Shown here piece after piece: positions 62,581 through 64,000 of a stretch of DNA of 64,000 nucleotides. The notes under the pieces were generated by a model. It searched no databases, had not been told where the DNA came from, and saw only the letters and a list, made by a program, of their open reading frames with translations. How positions within the stretch are numbered: the first letter of the stretch is position 1; each line of letters opens with the position of its first letter. The position numbers and the translations under genes are program-made. Source of the stretch: Mucilaginibacter pineti (GTDB taxonomy: Bacteria; Bacteroidota; Bacteroidia; Sphingobacteriales; Sphingobacteriaceae); assembly GCF_900101875.1 (NCBI RefSeq), contig NZ_FNAI01000008.1, positions 248,001 through 312,000 of the forward strand, in the 5' to 3' direction.

Positions 62581-64000
62581 TTAGTTACCTCCGTTAGTCC
62601 AATAGGTATTCAGGACCATATACGGGTTATTATCTCTTGCTGATCCGTCTATAGGCCAGGTCCACGCACCACGGTTAAATTTATCAAGCGTTAGTACATT
62701 GTATGACCATTCGCTACTTAAAATTCTCTTGGTGCGCACCAGGTCAAAATACTGATGACCTTCACCCATCAGCTCGCGTGATCTTTCCAGGAAAATAGCA
62801 TCCTTCAAATCCTGACCGCCACCACCTGTATACCCGTCTAATCCGGCCCTTAGCCTTACCTTGTTTAGCATGGCTATGGCTTCGTCATCGCTGTTACCGA
62901 GTTCGGCAAGTGCCTCGGCGGTAAGTAATATTTCACCTGCATACCTGAAAATCATGAATGTGTTATCAGGATTGTTATCTTCCTCGCCGGTTGAAAAGTT
63001 ATTCTGAGCAAATTTCAGCATCATGAACTTTCCATTATCGGCATAAATATCTTCATTAAACCATATGGTAGCTCTTTTATCGCCGTTACCTGGATATAGT
63101 TTCTGCATATACTCACCGCGGAAGTAGGCGAAGCTAACCCTGTGGGTGTATTCTGGGCGTTTATACGGGTAGTGCAAGAACATATCAGAAATTGGTGCAA
63201 CATTTAAATTCTGATCGCCGTAGTTAACGCTGCGGTAAAACTCAAACAAACTCTCTTCTGAACGGCCTTTGATTACTGTTGCCCATTCTTCAATAGGTAA
63301 TAACCTGAATACATTACTTGCTACTAACTCCTTACCTAAATCGGCAGTTGCACTATAATATTTAGTAGCATTAGTTTTATCAAAACCAGCATTCCACATG
63401 TTCATGTTCATCATTAGCGCAATGATGCTACCACGGTTTGCACGTACACCCCTAAGTGCGGGATCTCCGAATGACCATGGTGCATCATTTTTTGATGCAG
63501 CTAAATCAACCAAACAGTTGTTTAATACTTTCACCATGTTTTCCCTTGGTAACGGTGTAGAGTGAAATGCATCTGTATAATAAGGTACATCACCGTATAG
63601 GCGTACCATAAAGAAGTAGCATAACGAACGGATAAAAACTGCTTCGGCTTTGTATTGTTTTTTCTTTGCATCGGTAAGGCCCGGAACCCCGTCCACCTTT
63701 GCTATTAAAATATTAGCACTTTGTATTACCTGGTAATAGCCCGTCCAATATGTTATACGTTCAAAGTGGTAAATACCTGTCCAATCGCCAGGGCCATAAA
63801 TTGTTCTGAGCAAATCATTACGACCCAATACCTCAACGTATTCACGTGCTGTACCCAAGTCAGATTGTGCTTCGTGCATTACTTCACCTGAGCGATACTC
63901 ACCTGTTGCGCCTATAAACTGTGTTTCGTTAACTTTTGCAAACACGCCTCTTGACATATCGTAGATGCTGGCAAGAACATCATCCTCTGATTGGAAGAAG
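62581..64000 (-). CDS. SusD/RagB family nutrient-uptake lipoprotein (5' end outside the window)
   Basis: The 3' 473 codons of a SusD homologue. The reading frame continues open to base 64000 with FFQSEDDVLASIYDMS, so the Met at 63957 is internal. Hallmarks are FIRSLCYFFMVRLYGDVPYY, ERSRELMGEGHQYFDLVR and a C-terminal tail FNRGAWTWPIDGSARDNNPYM. It would form the lid of a SusC TonB-dependent channel; susC is expected beyond the window. It starts the distal operon of surface lipoproteins. Confidence 0.95.
   Translation of the reverse strand, partial: FFQSEDDVLASIYDMSRGVFAKVNETQFIGATGEYRSGEVMHEAQSDLGTAREYVEVLGRNDLLRTIYGPGDWTGIYHFERITYWTGYYQVIQSANILIAKVDGVPGLTDAKKKQYKAEAVFIRSLCYFFMVRLYGDVPYYTDAFHSTPLPRENMVKVLNNCLVDLAASKNDAPWSFGDPALRGVRANRGSIIALMMNMNMWNAGFDKTNATKYYSATADLGKELVASNVFRLLPIEEWATVIKGRSEESLFEFYRSVNYGDQNLNVAPISDMFLHYPYKRPEYTHRVSFAYFRGEYMQKLYPGNGDKRATIWFNEDIYADNGKFMMLKFAQNNFSTGEEDNNPDNTFMIFRYAGEILLTAEALAELGNSDDEAIAMLNKVRLRAGLDGYTGGGGQDLKDAIFLERSRELMGEGHQYFDLVRTKRILSSEWSYNVLTLDKFNRGAWTWPIDGSARDNNPYMVLNTYWTNGGN

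Noticed and set aside
1..64000. CRISPR arrays, insertion sequences with transposase genes, prophage
   Set aside because: No repeat-spacer pattern, transposase, integrase or phage genes were found; the tandem heptamer array has no spacers.

Overview
The window reads as chromosomal DNA of a Bacteroidota bacterium, most likely family Sphingobacteriaceae (a Mucilaginibacter- or Pedobacter-like genome). The reasons are a SusD-type nutrient-uptake lipoprotein followed by a run of surface lipoproteins, a type IX secretion (gliding-motility type) C-terminal domain, TAnnTTTG-type -7 promoter elements, A-rich leaders without strong Shine-Dalgarno sites, and families largely confined to this phylum (DUF4296, DUF4905, DUF4920, DUF4983, DUF5008). 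The genus is an inference.

Left part (1-8500, minus strand): a complete potassium-uptake locus. An NtrC-type response regulator is followed by the Kup transporter, a 27-residue membrane micro-ORF, kdpF, kdpA, kdpB, kdpC and the first codons of kdpD. Two nearly identical sigma-54 (-24/-12) promoter matches lie upstream of kup and of the kdp operon. Each has copies of a CCCTTCCATTTTG-type motif about 90-150 bp further upstream, where an enhancer-binding regulator would sit. This is the best-supported regulatory system in the window.

Middle (8500-31200): an S46 dipeptidyl-peptidase, a large outer-membrane beta-barrel protein, a T9SS-exported adhesin-like protein, a hybrid histidine kinase, a solitary STAND/NACHT-like ATPase, a GH76 mannanase, a TlpA-like thioredoxin, a GH2 glycosidase, tRNA-Gln(CUG), an SRPBCC protein, Dps, a LysM protein and uridine kinase.

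Housekeeping block (31200-56000): a two-subunit CoA transferase, a CE2-like acetyl esterase, MutS2, a PLP-homeostasis protein, aspartate kinase, a YitT protein, FabH, and MetE behind a cobalamin riboswitch. These are followed by a PAP2 phosphatase, a MarR-MFS-isochorismatase-like operon with a palindromic operator on its -7 element, a truncated haemoglobin and a GH25 lysozyme. The intergenic spaces are unusually rich in palindromic repeats: three copies of a 160-180 bp REPIN-like element, several smaller families, a 430 bp element and an exact 18-unit heptamer array.

Right end (56056-64000, minus strand): the distal part of a SusCD-type locus. SusD (truncated by the window edge) is followed by fasciclin, DUF5008/delta-60, alkaline-phosphatase-like DUF4983, DUF1735-PA14 and PKD-discoidin lipoproteins. 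The susC gene is expected just beyond base 64000.
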